64,000 bases of DNA from Nageia nagi (taxonomy: Eukaryota > Pinophyta). Positions 45,385 through 57,660 of this stretch are shown here, in pieces. Both the position numbers and the translations under genes were made by a program. The notes below the pieces were generated by a model. The model saw nothing but the letters and a program-made list of their open reading frames with translations. It was not told where the DNA came from and did no database searches. Within the stretch, counting starts at the first letter, position 1; every line of letters begins with the position of its first letter. The stretch is taken from NCBI GenBank assembly GCA_050084985.1, contig JBITNC010000001.1, positions 94,860,001 to 94,924,000 on the forward strand. The letters are read 5' to 3'.

Positions 45385-47216
45385 TGTAGATTCCTACATT
45401 GAAATTCTTGAAATAGGGTCCGGGGTATTCTAATTATTATCCTAAGTTCACCTAAATGTCCCCGGAGCCATTCCGGAATAAATAAACAGCCGGAGTCAGT
45501 GAATAAAGCCCTCCGGAATGAAAAGAAGAGGTCGCGGAGAAAAGATAGTCATATTTTGGCGAAGACCGAATTCCGGAACAAGATGACGTCTGCAAGGAGT
45601 AACTTCGTATCCGGAGCCTTCGGGTAAAGCATTCCGGAAAAATAAGAAGGTGACATCAGCAAGGATGGACGAGGTTCACAATTGCAAAGGACTCCGGAGT
45701 CCGGAGGAGATGACGCCAGCAAGTAGTGACTTAGTAGCCGGAGCCATAAAGGAAAACATTCCGGAGGAAAGAAAGATGACGTCACAGGTGAAACGACGTT
45801 CGCATTTTGATGGAACCGGAGTCCGGAGATGACGAGTCATCAAAGGTAACTAGAAGGCCCGGAATCTGTGCATGGAGCATTCCGGACATATGAAGGCGAT
45901 GTCACAGGTAGAACAGTGTTCATATCTTGCAGGAAATCAGACTCCGGAAGCAATGAAGTCTACACCGTCTTATCCGGAAGGCGAAGCGTTCCGGAGGTCC
46001 GGAAATGACGTCACATGGAAAGGCAAAGTCTACATCCGGAAGGGAAACCGGAGCCCGGAACAGATGACATCAGCAAAAAGAAGATTAGTATCCGGAACCA
46101 GCGAGCGAGAAATTCCGGAGATTCAAAGGTGATGTCACAAGGAGATATAAAGTTTACAATCATAAAGCAAACCGGAGCCCGGAATGGATGACATCATCAA
46201 GGAGTGACTTAGTGTCCGGAGCCAATGGAATGAAGAATTCCGGAGACTTGAAGCTGACGTCAGGTGAAGGGGAAAAGATTAACATTTGGAATTAAGACCA
46301 CGTCAAGAGGAAAACAGGCCCGCAACGAAAGATCAAAGAGTCAGAGTCGGAGAATTGAACATCCCGGGAGAGAGAGAGAGAAGTCTGCAAAATTCCAGAG
46401 CGCCATCATCAAGGGAATCGAATTATCAGCAATCTGCCCCATTTTGTAACAGTCGGCCAAGTGTCATATGTAGTTGATAGCAGTTCAAGAAGGCCGGAAT
46501 CTTGCGGCCGTTTTTGTAAACGTTTCCGTTCTGTAACCTTGTAACTGTTGTTAATACAGTATAAATATATGAAAATAAAGAGAAACTAGGGTCGGAAGCC
46601 TAGTATTGCCCTTTTCATTTGTTCTCGAAGACCTGTAGCTTCAGTCCGGTACTATGAAACCATCTTGACCTTTCTTGTCTAGCACTCGTAATTGTTATTC
46701 TTAATTTGGTTACATTGTGGCAGCTTAGCTTGTTTCCTGAGTAATAGTTGCGGGTTGCTAGTATAAACTGTGTCTGCTACATGGTAGAGTAGAAGCTGGG
46801 GAGCTATTCAGAGAGTGAGGACTTGTTCTGTGGCTGCGACACTAGATTCAGGCCAAGGTTTCGCATACCGCGAAAGCCTGCGCTGAACTAGTGATCTACC
46901 CCTTTGCTTTCTCTCTCGTTACCCTATCCTTTTATCCCTTTCCTGTTACTCTATCCTTTTATCCCTTTCCTGTTACTCTCATCCTTTTGCTTACATTTCT
47001 CGTTACCCTATCCTTTTACTTCCTTCCTTGTTACCCTATCCTTTTGCTTAAATCTCTCGCTCCCTACTCTTTTTATCTCTTTCCTGTTACTTTTTCTCTA
47101 CCCAATGGATAAGGAACCGGCCTTCTCCGGAGATCAGGCTGCGTCCTACAGTCTGTTCGTGAACTACTTTGGTTAAGATTGTTCCAGGCGCACATATTAC
47201 ACAATCTCAATCAACA
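45385..47216 (+). repeat. 3' LTR of the young element
   Basis: 1,832 bp, near-identical to 38,050-39,880. The ~35 bp upstream of its start lack a clear polypurine tract, unusual for an LTR element with such recent LTRs. Confidence 0.97.
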
Positions 47217-47221
47217 ACAAT

Positions 47222-47688
47222 AGTTAATCTCACAAACTTAACACTAATATAAAGTGGTTCCTCCAACCATGGGAGTAGATCCACTAATCTAAGATATTTA
47301 TTCTCAATATGCACTCTCTTACAACAACTCTTCCTACTTCTCCTAACAATCATAAAGCATAACAATACTACAAACTTGAGTGAGTAATCTCAAGGATAGG
47401 GCTCTCTATTTACAGGCCAAAATCCTCCCTTGGATCACTCTTTTAATCATTGTACAAAGTCATGACATGCAACACCCCTTTACCCAAGGGGCATGTCCAT
47501 GAGATAGAGTGTAGGAAAAGTTACATTATTTTATTCACAAATAATTAAAATGTATCTAGGGATAATTTTAAGTATTAGTGAATTTACATTACCTTATTCA
47601 CTAAATACTTAAGGTATCTAGGATACCTTTGAGTATTAAGTGAATTTACATCAAAAGATCTTATAATAATGCATTATGTATTTCAACA
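47222..47688 (-). repeat. copia-4 3' LTR, inner part
   Basis: Resumes the LTR interrupted at 38,049 and ends TTTCAACA. Together with 37,990-38,049 it makes an LTR of about 530 bp. A degenerate polypurine complement (CCTCCTT, 47,691-47,697) follows. Confidence 0.8.
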
Positions 47689-48530
47689 ATCCTCCTTAAT
47701 GCAATATTGGGATAGAGTAGAGAGAAGAAAGAGAAAGTTCTCCTCCATATATATATAATCAAAGATGAGAACTATTACATATTTGATAAATAAGCAAGAT
47801 CTTATATTGCATTACCATTTGATAAAATGGTTTATAATATAATCATTAACCATAGTTGGTTTTACTATAATAAGTAGTTATTCAACAATAAGTTGACATG
47901 ATGAGCCTCCATGAGCCTGCCCACTTGAAGTAGGTAACCTACATTCTCAAGAAGAAACTTGCAAGTTATAAGTAGCTTATAAACAAGATCAATTAGATGC
48001 ATTATATAAATATTCATATCAACATAAGATAAATGAATAAACTAATGCCATCCATAAACTGATCAATGTACACTATAAGTCATCACAAATATGCCAAGTC
48101 AATACTCATAGTTACGTATTGTATAAAAATATGTGTTGATCAACATCAAAAAATAAAGTATGAGCACATACTAGTTCCTCATATATGGATTACCAAACAA
48201 TGCCAAAATGCACATATTGATTCCTCACATATAGATAACTGACATAATGCTAGCAAAAGCCATCATAAGCTCCAGAATGTACAATAGTTTCTTCAAATGG
48301 AGCAAACTAATCATGAATACATATATTATATGCTCAAAAATGTACAACTAGTTCCTCACATGGAACAGACTAACCATGAAGGAGTACATTATATACTAAA
48401 AATGTACAATTAGTTCCTCACATGGAGCGAACTAACCATGAAGGTATACACAAAGATCAACCCTATACAACCAAAACATCCTCCTAGAGATGAAGTTATC
48501 ATCACAAATATGAATTCAATAAGAATTCAA
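47689..48530 (-). other. copia-4 3' untranslated region with short repeats
   Basis: Matches the copia-1 3' untranslated region in order (ATTGGGATAGAG, TACCATTTGA.AAAATGGTTT, CACTATAAGTCATCAC). It holds loose repeats of GTTCCTCACATGGA.C.(A)ACTAACCATGAA at 48,290-48,445. Confidence 0.7.
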
Positions 48531-48908
48531 CCTTCACTCCCCCTTAAGGGAAACTTCACCAACCCAATAGATTCCCTAAAATTGCAAAATTATGCTTTAA
48601 AAAGGGAATTGGTGAACAAATCAATAGATTTTAGGATTGATGGACAATACTGCAATTGAAAGCTACCATTCAAGACCTTCTCCTTGATAAAATGTGCTTG
48701 GATTTCAACTTGTTTTGTTTTTTAATGAAAAAAGGATTCTTTTCCAAAGTAATATCTGACTAATTATCTAAAGAAATATGATATGGTTGAGCTTAATCAT
48801 ACCTAATTTATTTTAGAAGATGCCTTAATCAAATGGCTTCCTAGACTATGACTAACATGGCTCGATACTCTACCTTTATGGTGGAGAGAGTAGTAGTAGG
48901 ATGCTTCT
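48531..48908 (-). pseudogene. copia-4 RNase H, C-terminal part
   Basis: Aligns to copia-1 at 4,865-5,240 (end of RNase H). Many stops are present. Interrupted within the GCTTCT|TGGAAGCC site by copia-5; the domain continues at 52,267. Confidence 0.8.
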
Positions 48909-49410
48909 TGAAGGATTTGAACTATAACTAATACAATCCCAAACTACCAAGATCACATAAAAGCTCACTCTAACATAAGAAACTCAAGCATAACCAATCT
49001 CACAAAATAAATCAAGATGTAATGTAGTTCCTCCAACTAGGAGTACATCCACTAACAAGATATTACTTTATTCATAAAGACAACTCTCTTACAATTCTCC
49101 TAACTTCATCTCCTCAACATTATCCTAGAGCATAACTTTTCTTCATAAATTGGTGAGTGATCAAAAAGAGTGGGCCTTCTATTTATAGGTCAACATCTCC
49201 TTTTGGATCACCCTTTTAGCCATTGTATAAAGGCATGACATGCTACTCCCTTTTACCAAAGGGGCATGCTCATGATATGGAGTGTAGGACAAGTTACATT
49301 ATCATATTCACTTAAATACTTAAGGTATCTAGTGATACCATTAAGTATTAGTGAATTTACAAAGAGAAATATTACAAAACCTTTACAATAATGCATTATA
49401 TATTCCAACA
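48909..49410 (-). repeat. 3' LTR of copia-5
   Basis: 502 bp, TGAAGGATTTGA...TTCCAACA, followed by CTCCCCCTT, the complement of a good AAGGGGGAG polypurine tract (49,411-49,419). Confidence 0.88.
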
Positions 49411-50176
49411 CTCCCCCTTAATGCACTATTAGGATACAGTGAATTAGAGAGAAGAAAGAGAGAGAGTAAGAGAGTTCTTCTCCATACAAATACAACCAAA
49501 GATGAAAAATTTTTACATCTTTTTGAAATAAGCAAGATCTTAGTTTGAGACTCACTACACTATTTTAACAAATGGTTTAGAATACAATCATTAACCATAA
49601 TCGATTTCAATGTACATAATGTATTCATCCAACTAGAAGTCATGATGAGTCTCTATGAGCCTTCACACATAAAGTAAGTAACATGCAATCTCAAAAGAAA
49701 CTACAAGTTATAAGTAGCTCAAATAATAAGATCAGTTAGATTTAACATATTCATATCAACAAGGATAGATGAATCAAACAAATGCCATTATAAATTGATC
49801 AATGGTGCACTATAAGTCATCATTAGGATGCCAAGCTAATACTCATAGTCATTTGATGTATATGAAACATGTGTTGATTATCATTACTAAATAGATCATA
49901 ATAAAAATGCACATACGAGTTCCTCACACATGGATAATTGAACAATACCAAAAGAGACAAATGAGTTCCTCACATATGGATAATTGAACAATGCCAAAGA
50001 TACATACGATTTCCTCACACAGGGATAAATAAACAGTGCTAGATTGGCCAATCTTTTGATCAAAAAAATGCACAAGTTCCTCATGCAACATAAACTTACC
50101 ATTAAGGTGTACAATAAAAAAAACACTATATAGCATAAAATCCTCTTAAGGGTGAAGTTATCATCGCAAACATGAA

Positions 50177-51756
50177 TTCATACTTCACTCCCTCTTAAGG
50201 GAAACTTCACCAACCTAATAACATCCCTAAGCTTACTTAACTGATCTTCAAGGAGGGGCTTGGTGAATAAATCAACAAAGTTAAAGGTTGATGGATAATA
50301 CTCCATGTGTATGATTCAATCAAGAACCTTTTCCATAATGAAATGGGCTTGGATTTCTACATGTTTTATTCTCTGATGGAACATAGGATTTTAAGCCAAA
50401 GAAATAGCCAACTGATTATTTGAAGAAGTCAAAGATGGGCTAACTTTCTCATACCCAATTTCTTTTAGTATATGCCTTAGCCAAATAACTTCTTTGGCTA
50501 CAACAAACATGTTATGGTATTCAGCTTCTATGGTAGAAAGAGAAATAATAGGCTACTTCTTAAAGGTCTAAGAGATAGCACCTAAGGTAATGCTAAAAAT
50601 ATACATAGAGGTTGATTTCCTATCATCTCTATCTCCCTTATAGTTAGAATCTTGGAACCTTGAGAGAACAAACAAGAGCAACTTGGAATACTTGAGAGCA
50701 AGATCCTTCATCCCTACAACATACCTCAAGATTTGCTTAATAGCATTAAGGTGGTCAACATATGATTTTTGCATCACTGTAAAAGCAATATCTAGCTTGG
50801 AAATAGTTAAATAAAGGAAAATACCAATTAATTATTTGTAAGTTGTAGCATCTGCCAATTGGAGTTGGAGCTAAGAGAAATAATGATTCCAAGAGAGATA
50901 GGAATTATAGCATGTCTACATTCCTCCATTCCAAACTTTTGCAAGATATTTGATATATACTTGGATTGAATAAGATAAGTACAATCCTTGCATTGGTATA
51001 CTTGCATTCCAAGGTAGAAGTGCAAGAGACCAAGATAAATCATTTCAAATGTTGCCTTAAGTTTGGATATGCACTCTTGAATGATTTCATCATTATTCCT
51101 AGTAATCAGAAGATCATCCACATAAAGAAGAATCAAGGCCATGTCTTTTCCCTGATTAAGCACATATAGATTGGAGCCAAAGAAGCACTTGAAGAATCCA
51201 ATGTTTGCAAAGAATTTTGAAATCTTCTTGTACTAGGCTCTAGGTGCTTGCTTAAGTCCATATAGTGACTTCTTTAACTTGCACACAAAAACTCTTTTCC
51301 TTCCATAATAAACCCTTCTAGTTGATTCATGTAGATTTTCACATCTAAGTCACCATTAAAAAATGCACTCTTGACATCAATTTGAAAAAATTCTATCCCT
51401 GAGCTGCTAAAAGAGCAATGATAATTTTTAAAGTAGGCATCTTTGCCACAAGAGCAAAGGTTTCCTCATAGTCAATACCTTATTTCTGAGCAAAACCTTT
51501 GACTACTAACCTTGCCTTGTAATTCTCAATATCTCCAACTGAATCGAACTTGATCTTGTAGATCCATTTATTACCAATCACATTCTTTTCATTAGGATAA
51601 GGAACTAAGTCTCAATTTTTATTTTTCATAAGCATCTCATATTCCACTTCCATGGCTTCCATTCAACACTCATGCTTTAAAGCTCCTTTGAATGATGAGA
51701 GCTCATTTTTGTTATCAATTTTGAAAAATAAGATTTGTTCAAGGTAGTTACTCTTT
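50177..51756 (-). pseudogene. copia-5 RT and RNase H remnant
   Basis: RNase H lies at 50,777-50,177 (LRYVVGMKDLALKYSK, GDRDDRKST). RT lies at about 51,600-50,830 with LILLYVDDLLITRNN and DLGLLHFYLGMQVYQ-like text. The linker end is near 51,756. Stops and frameshifts are present. The RT site that is TAG in copia-1 and copia-3 is CAG here (51,484-51,490 region). Confidence 0.85.
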
Positions 51757-52261
51757 GTGTTTAGGAGATGAAGTTAATAGGATTATAAGAGAGTTATCTT
51801 TGTAAATAAAGTAAGATCTAGTTAGTGGATATACTCCTAGTTGGAGGAACCACTTTACATATTGAGTTACTTTGTGATATTGCTTATACTTAAGTTTCTT
51901 ATGTTAAAGTGAGATTCTATATGATCTTGGTAGTTTAGGATTGTATTAATTATATTTCAAATCCTTTATTTAGTATTAGAGCATAACTTTGCTTCATAAT
52001 TTGGTGAGTGATCATAAAGAGGGGGCCTTCTATTTATAGTCCAAAATCTTCTTTAGGATCACCATTTTAACTATTGTAAAAAGGCATGACACTCTACTCC
52101 CTTTTACCAAAGGGACATGATCATGACATGGAGTGTAGGATAAGTTACATTATCATATTCACTTAAATACTTAAGGTATCTAGTGATACCATTAAGTATT
52201 AGTGAATTTTCAAATAGAAACATTACAAAACCTTTATAATAATGCATTATACATTTCAAAA
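51757..52261 (-). repeat. 5' LTR of copia-5 with inverted inner half
   Basis: The outer part (about 51,976-52,261) aligns directly with about 49,115-49,410. The inner part (about 51,757-51,975) aligns with 48,911-49,130 only as its reverse complement; for example GGATTGTATTAATTATATTT matches the complement of the LTR start. The target duplication is intact. Confidence 0.85.
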
Positions 52262-53402
52262 CTTCTTGGAAGCCCAAGAGATAGCACCTAAACCAAAGCT
52301 AAACACATAACTAGAGGTTGATTTTCTTTCATCTCTATCTCCCCCATATTCAAAATTTGAGAACCCTGAGAGAACAAACTAAGGCAACTTGGAATACTTG
52401 AGAGCAAGATCCTTAGTTTTCACAACATACCTTAGGATTTTCTTAATAAAATTGAGGTGCTCAACATACAATTTGTGTATAAATTGTGCCATCATACTTA
52501 CTGCAAAGGTAATATCTAGACTAGAGATAGTCAAATAAAGAAGATTACCAATTAATTACCTATAACTTGTAGCATTCATCAACTAAGAGTTGGAGCTAAG
52601 AGATAGAGTGATTCTAAGAAATACTAGAATTATAGTAGATTTACACTTCTCCATTCTAAACTTTTGCAATATATATGAGATAGACTTGAATTGATTAAGG
52701 TAAGTACAATCTTTGTATTGGTATACTTGCATTCCAAGGTAGTAGTGTAAGAGTCCAAGATCAGTCATTTCAAATTGTGCCTTTAGTTTGGATATGCACT
52801 CTTAGATAATTGTGATATTATTTTCAATGATTAACAGAGCATCCACATAGAGAAGAATCAATACCAAGTCTTGTCCTTGATTGAGCACATATAAATTAAT
52901 ATCAAAGAAGCACTTAAAAAATCAAATATGCTCAAAGAATCCTAAAATATTTTTGTACCAGGCTCTAAGTGCTTACTTAAGTCCATACAAAGAATTTTTT
53001 AGCTTGAACATAAATAACTCTTTACCTTTTATAATAAATCATTTTAGTTGATTCATGTAGATCTCCACATCTAAGTCACTATTGATAAAAGCACTTTTGA
53101 CATCAAGTTGAAAAACTTTCCATTCTTAAGCTGCTAAAAGAGTAAGAATTAGCTTGACTATGGGCATCTTTACTATTGGAGCAAAGGTTTCCTCATAATC
53201 AACTTCATATTTTTGAGTGAAACCCTTGGCAACTAACCTTTCCTTATAATTCTTAATTTCTCCAACTTAATTGTATTTGACCTTGTAAATCCATTTATTG
53301 CCAATCTCATTTTGTTTATTGGGATAGGGAACCAAATCCCAAGTTTGATTTTTTATTAGAGCCTCATACTTCACTTTCATCACTTCCATCCAACACTCAT
53401 GC
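52262..53402 (-). pseudogene. copia-4 RNase H and RT (middle part)
   Basis: Continues copia-4 from the copia-5 insertion. RNase H start (SWASKK-region complement at 52,267), RT with MTDLGLLHYYLGMQVYQ at 52,768-52,715, RT start at about 53,300 and linker to 53,402. Stops are dense. At the position of the shared TAG it has CAA (near 53,215). Confidence 0.85.
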
Positions 53403-53891
53403 TGATGGAATTAGTTCTACACTAATCCTCAAGGTCCAAGACTATAGGAAACTTAATCATTCAACATCTACAAGCTAATAACACCATTCACACAAGATAA
53501 CACCAATATAAGTGGTTCCTCCCTCGTTGGGAGTACATCCACAACTAGATCTCAATTCTCAAACTATGCACCCTCTTACTACAATTCCTTTCTCTCCTAC
53601 ACAAACTAGTAGAGTAATCTTACTCAAAATCTAAGTTCTATTACAAGAGGAGAGGCCCTCTATTTATAGCATGAGAGCACCTCCCTAACCTCCCTTTAAC
53701 CCAAGGGTAAGGTTAGGGTTACAATAAATATATTACCTAACTTTAACCTACCAACTAACCACTTGGTAAGGTCAAAGTTTACATAATAAAGAATTCAATT
53801 AATCCCTTAAGGTATCTAAATATCCTTTAAGTGATTAATTGAATTTACAAGGAGTTTAGATATTCATAATATTTCATTACAAATTCTAACA
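53403..53891 (-). repeat. 3' LTR of copia-3
   Basis: 489 bp, TGATGGAATTAG...ATTCTAACA, direct repeat of 61,512-62,000. Confidence 0.95.
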
Positions 53892-54739
53892 CTCCCCCTT
53901 AATGCAATATTGGGATAGAGCATAGAAGAGAGAAGAGAGAGAGTAAGAGAGAGTTCTCCTCCATAGAGATACAAGCGGAGATGAGAACATTTACATATTT
54001 GAGAATCTTTTTTAGAACTAGTTTGAGACTCACTACATTACCATTTGACAAAATGGTTTACAATACAATCATTAACCATAACTAGTTTCACTGTACATAG
54101 TAGTCGATCAACTTAAGCTGACATGTGAGTCTCCATGAGCTTGCTTACACAAGGTGAGTAACCTGCATTTCTGAAGAAGATCCTGCATGCTACAAGCAAC
54201 TCATGAACAAAACTAGTTAGATGCATCATATATTCATTTTATTAATAAGAGAATCAAATAATGCCATCTTATAAATAACTGATCAATGGTGCACTATAAG
54301 TCATCATGGAGATGCCAAGCCATCACTCATAGTCACCTGTTGTATATAGACATGTGTTGATTATTAATAGAGTATAACATATAGATGATTGTACAATGCC
54401 TAAAGACACATACTAGATCTTTTCATATGAATACTTGAACAATGAAACTGATTGATCAATTATATGCTCAAAAAATTGTACAATAAGTTTCTCATGTAGA
54501 GCAAACTTACCATGGAGGTGTAAAATGTACAAGAAGTTCCTCACATAGAGCGAACTTACCACGGAGGTATAAAATGTACAATAAGTTTCTCACGCAGAGC
54601 AAACTTACCATGGAGGTATAAAATGTACAAGAAATTCCTCACACAGAGTGAACTTACCATGGAGGTATATCATAATCAACACTATATAACAATAAAAAAA
54701 GAGCCTCTTAGAGGTGAAGTTGTCATCACTAACAAAAGT
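53892..54739 (-). other. copia-3 3' untranslated region with tandem repeats
   Basis: Contains four copies of the CAGAGC(A/G)AACTTACCA plus (C/T)GGAGGTATAAAATGTAC unit at 54,470-54,680, collinear with copia-1. A conserved block GATCAATGGTGCACTATAAG at about 54,280 is shared by all five copia elements in the window. Confidence 0.8.
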
Positions 54740-57660
54740 TCAAACTTCACTCCCTCTTGAAGGCAACTTCACCAACCCGAGAGAATCCCTAAGCTTGCTA
54801 AACTGAGCTTCAATAAGGGGCTTGGTGAATAAATCAGCAAAGTTTATAGTAGATGGACAATACTCCAAGTGTACGATGTCATCTAGAACCTTCGCCCTCA
54901 TAAAATGGGCTTGTATTTCCACATGTTTGGTTCTCTGATGGAACACAAGATTCTTAGCCAAAGAGATAGCCGATTGATTGTCTGAAGAAATAAGAGATGG
55001 GCCATTTTGCTCATACCCAATTTCATTCAGAAGATGCCTCAGCCAAATAGCTTCCTGGGTGGTAACAGACATGGCTTGATATTCAGCTTCAATGGTAGAA
55101 AGAGTCACAATAGGTTACTTCTTGGAAGCCCAAGAGATAGCACCTGAACCAATGCTGAACACATATGCAGAGGTTGATTTTCTATCATCTCTATCACCCC
55201 CATAATTAGAATCTGAGAACCCAAAGAGAATAATCGAGGGCACTTTGGAATACTTAAGAGCAAGATCCTTTATCCCTACCACATACCTCAAGATTTACTT
55301 AACAACATTGAGGTGCTCAACATATGGTTTTTGCATGAATCGTGCCATCAGATTCATTGCAAAGGTAATATCAGGTCAAGAGATAGTCAGATACAGAATA
55401 CTATCGATCAATTGCCTATAAGTTGTAACATCAACCAACTGAGAATCTAAGCTTAAAGATACAATGATTTCAAGAGAAATAGGTATTGTAGCATTTCTAC
55501 ACTCCTCCATTCCAAACTTTTGCAAGATGTCTGATATATACTTAGATTAACTAAGATAAGTACAATCTTTATGTTGGTATACTTGCATCCCAAGATAGTA
55601 ATGCAATAGACCTAGATCAGTCATTTCAAATGTTGCCTTCAGTTTGGATATGCACTCTTGGATGATTTCAATATTATTGCCAGTTATGAGAAGATCATCC
55701 ACATAAAGGAGAATTAAGACCATGTCTTTTCCTTGATTGAGTACATAGAGATCTGAGTCAGAGAAGCACTTGGAAAAACCAATATCTACAAAGAATCTTG
55801 AAATTTTCTTGTACCATGCTCTAGGTGCTTGCTTAAGTCCATACAAAGACTTCTTTAGCTTGCACACAAAAGACTCTTTACCTTCTGGAATAAATCCTTC
55901 TGGTTGATTCATGTAGATTTCTACATCCAAGTCACCATTGAGAAATGCACTCTTGACATCAAGTTGAAAAACTTTCCATCCTTGAGCTACAGAAAGAGCA
56001 AGGATTATCCTGATAGTAGGCATCTTGGCCATAGGAACAAAGGTTTCCTCATAATCAATACCATATTTCTAAGCAAATCCTTTGGCCACTAACCTCTCTT
56101 TGTATTTTTCAATTTTTCCATCAGAATTGTACTTGACCTTGTATATCCATTTATTTCCAATCACATTTTTCTCATTGGGATAAGGAACCAAATCCCAAGT
56201 TTCATTTTTCATGAGCACCTCATACTCAACTTTCATATCTTCCATCCAACACTCTTGCTTGGAAGCTTCTTTGAAGGTTGATGGCTCATTTGTATTATCA
56301 ATTTTGGCAAATAAAGATTTATTCAAGGTCATACTTCTTGTAATTCTTTGAGCTAGAGAATTTTGCTCTTGTGGTGACTTCCCTACATTATCATCCAACC
56401 AGTTAGGTGCAGGCAAAGAATCATCTGAATCAGACACCTCAGCATGAGAAGTCGTATCCTTAGGAAGTTCATTGAACTTGACATCCCTAGAAATAAAGAC
56501 TATTTTATGGGATGAGGAGTAGAGCCTGTAACCTTTATGCTGATTATCATACCCCTCAAAGATGCATTTTTTTGATCTTTTATCCAACTTCTTTATTTTC
56601 TTTGAGGTAATGAAGGCAAATGCATCACAACCGAAGACCCTAAAGTGTGAGATGTTAGGTTTCTTTCCTGTCCATGCTTCATATAGAGTTTTACCTTCAA
56701 CTACTTTAGTAGAACACCTATTTAGGGTGTGAATAGCAGTGTGAATAGCTTCACCCCATAAGAAACTAGGAAGGTTACCCAACATGCACCTTGCCATTTC
56801 CATAATGGTTTGATTCTTTCTTTCAGCAACTCCATTTTGTTAAGGGGTGTAAGGGATTGTGAATTGTCGCTTGATCCCATGTTTAACACAATAGTCATTA
56901 AACTCATTGCTATTATACTCACCCCCATTATCAGATCTCAGCATCTTGATCTTAAAATTAGTTTGATTTTCAACAAGAGCCTTGAATTCTTTAAACCTGT
57001 CAAAAGTTTGATCCTTGTGCTCAAGTAGATAACCAAATGTCATCCTTCTGAAGTCATCAATGAAGGTTAGAACATAAGAAGCTCCCCCTAGAGACTTAGC
57101 CTGAAATGGACCCATCAAATCTGAATGCACAAGCTGAAGAGGATGAGTAGCCTAAGTTGCCTTATCTTTTTCAAACTTTTGCCTATTCATCTTTCCTAAA
57201 ATGCACCTTTCACAGAGACCAATTATGGGTGAAATATTAGGTAAACCTTCCACAAGTTCTTGATTTTTCATATCTTGAATACTCTTGTGGTTAAGGTGCC
57301 CTAATCGTTGATGCCAAAGATTACCCTTTGAACAAACATTTGTAGTAAGACACATCTTTGAAGGAACTTGATCCACAATATAAAGGTCATCCTTTACTGA
57401 TCCTTTCATCAAGGTGGTAAGTCCTTTCTTAACACACCAGGAGTGTGAGGTAAACTCAAATGAGTATCCTTTCCTTGTAATCTGAATTACGGAGATAAGA
57501 TTCATCCTTAGTTTAGGCACATAAAAGACATTATCAAGAACCTTTCCATGAATCTTCACACTCCCTATTCCTTGAACATCAAGGAATGAATTATCACCTA
57601 TCACAACTACATCCTTCTTGTACTTATGAAAGTTTTCAAACTTATCCTTTTCATAACCAT
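54740..57660 (-). pseudogene. copia-3 pol: integrase, RT, RNase H
   Basis: Integrase zinc region HQRLGHLNHKS...CERC (57,604-57,152), core SDNGGEY (about 56,945), QNGVAERKN (about 56,830), linker to about 56,190, RT with AFLNGDLDVEIYMNQPEGF and LLYVDDLLITGNN (56,032-55,547), and RNase H KQP.VTLSTIEAEYQAMSV (55,108-54,740). Stops lie at about 57,152, 56,840, 56,069-56,071 (TAG after GFA, also present in copia-1) and in several RNase H positions. Not functional. Confidence 0.92.

Larger units (their letters stand above)
38050..47216 (+). mobile_element. Young non-autonomous LTR retrotransposon with gag-like ORF and 1,158-codon novel ORF
   Basis: 9,167 bp with TG...CA LTRs of 1,831 and 1,832 bp and a perfect ACAAT duplication (38,045-38,049 and 47,217-47,221). 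The LTRs differ by two substitutions and one 1-nt indel. The internal region (39,881-45,384, 5.5 kb) encodes a gag-like protein and a large unknown protein, both on the plus strand and both uninterrupted. No protease, RT, RNase H or integrase motif is present, so mobility must depend on enzymes from another, probably gypsy-type, element. It fits the described class of gag-only LTR elements (TR-GAG), with an extra ORF. Confidence 0.95.
48909..52261 (-). mobile_element. copia-5: deleted Ty1/copia element with a half-inverted LTR
   Basis: 3,353-bp minus-strand element bounded by CTTCT duplications (48,904-48,908 and 52,262-52,266). 3' LTR 48,909-49,410, untranslated region, RNase H and RT, then a jump from the integrase/RT linker straight into the 5' LTR. 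Gag, protease, most of integrase and the leader are missing. The interior half of the 5' LTR (about 51,757-51,975) is inverted. Confidence 0.88.
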
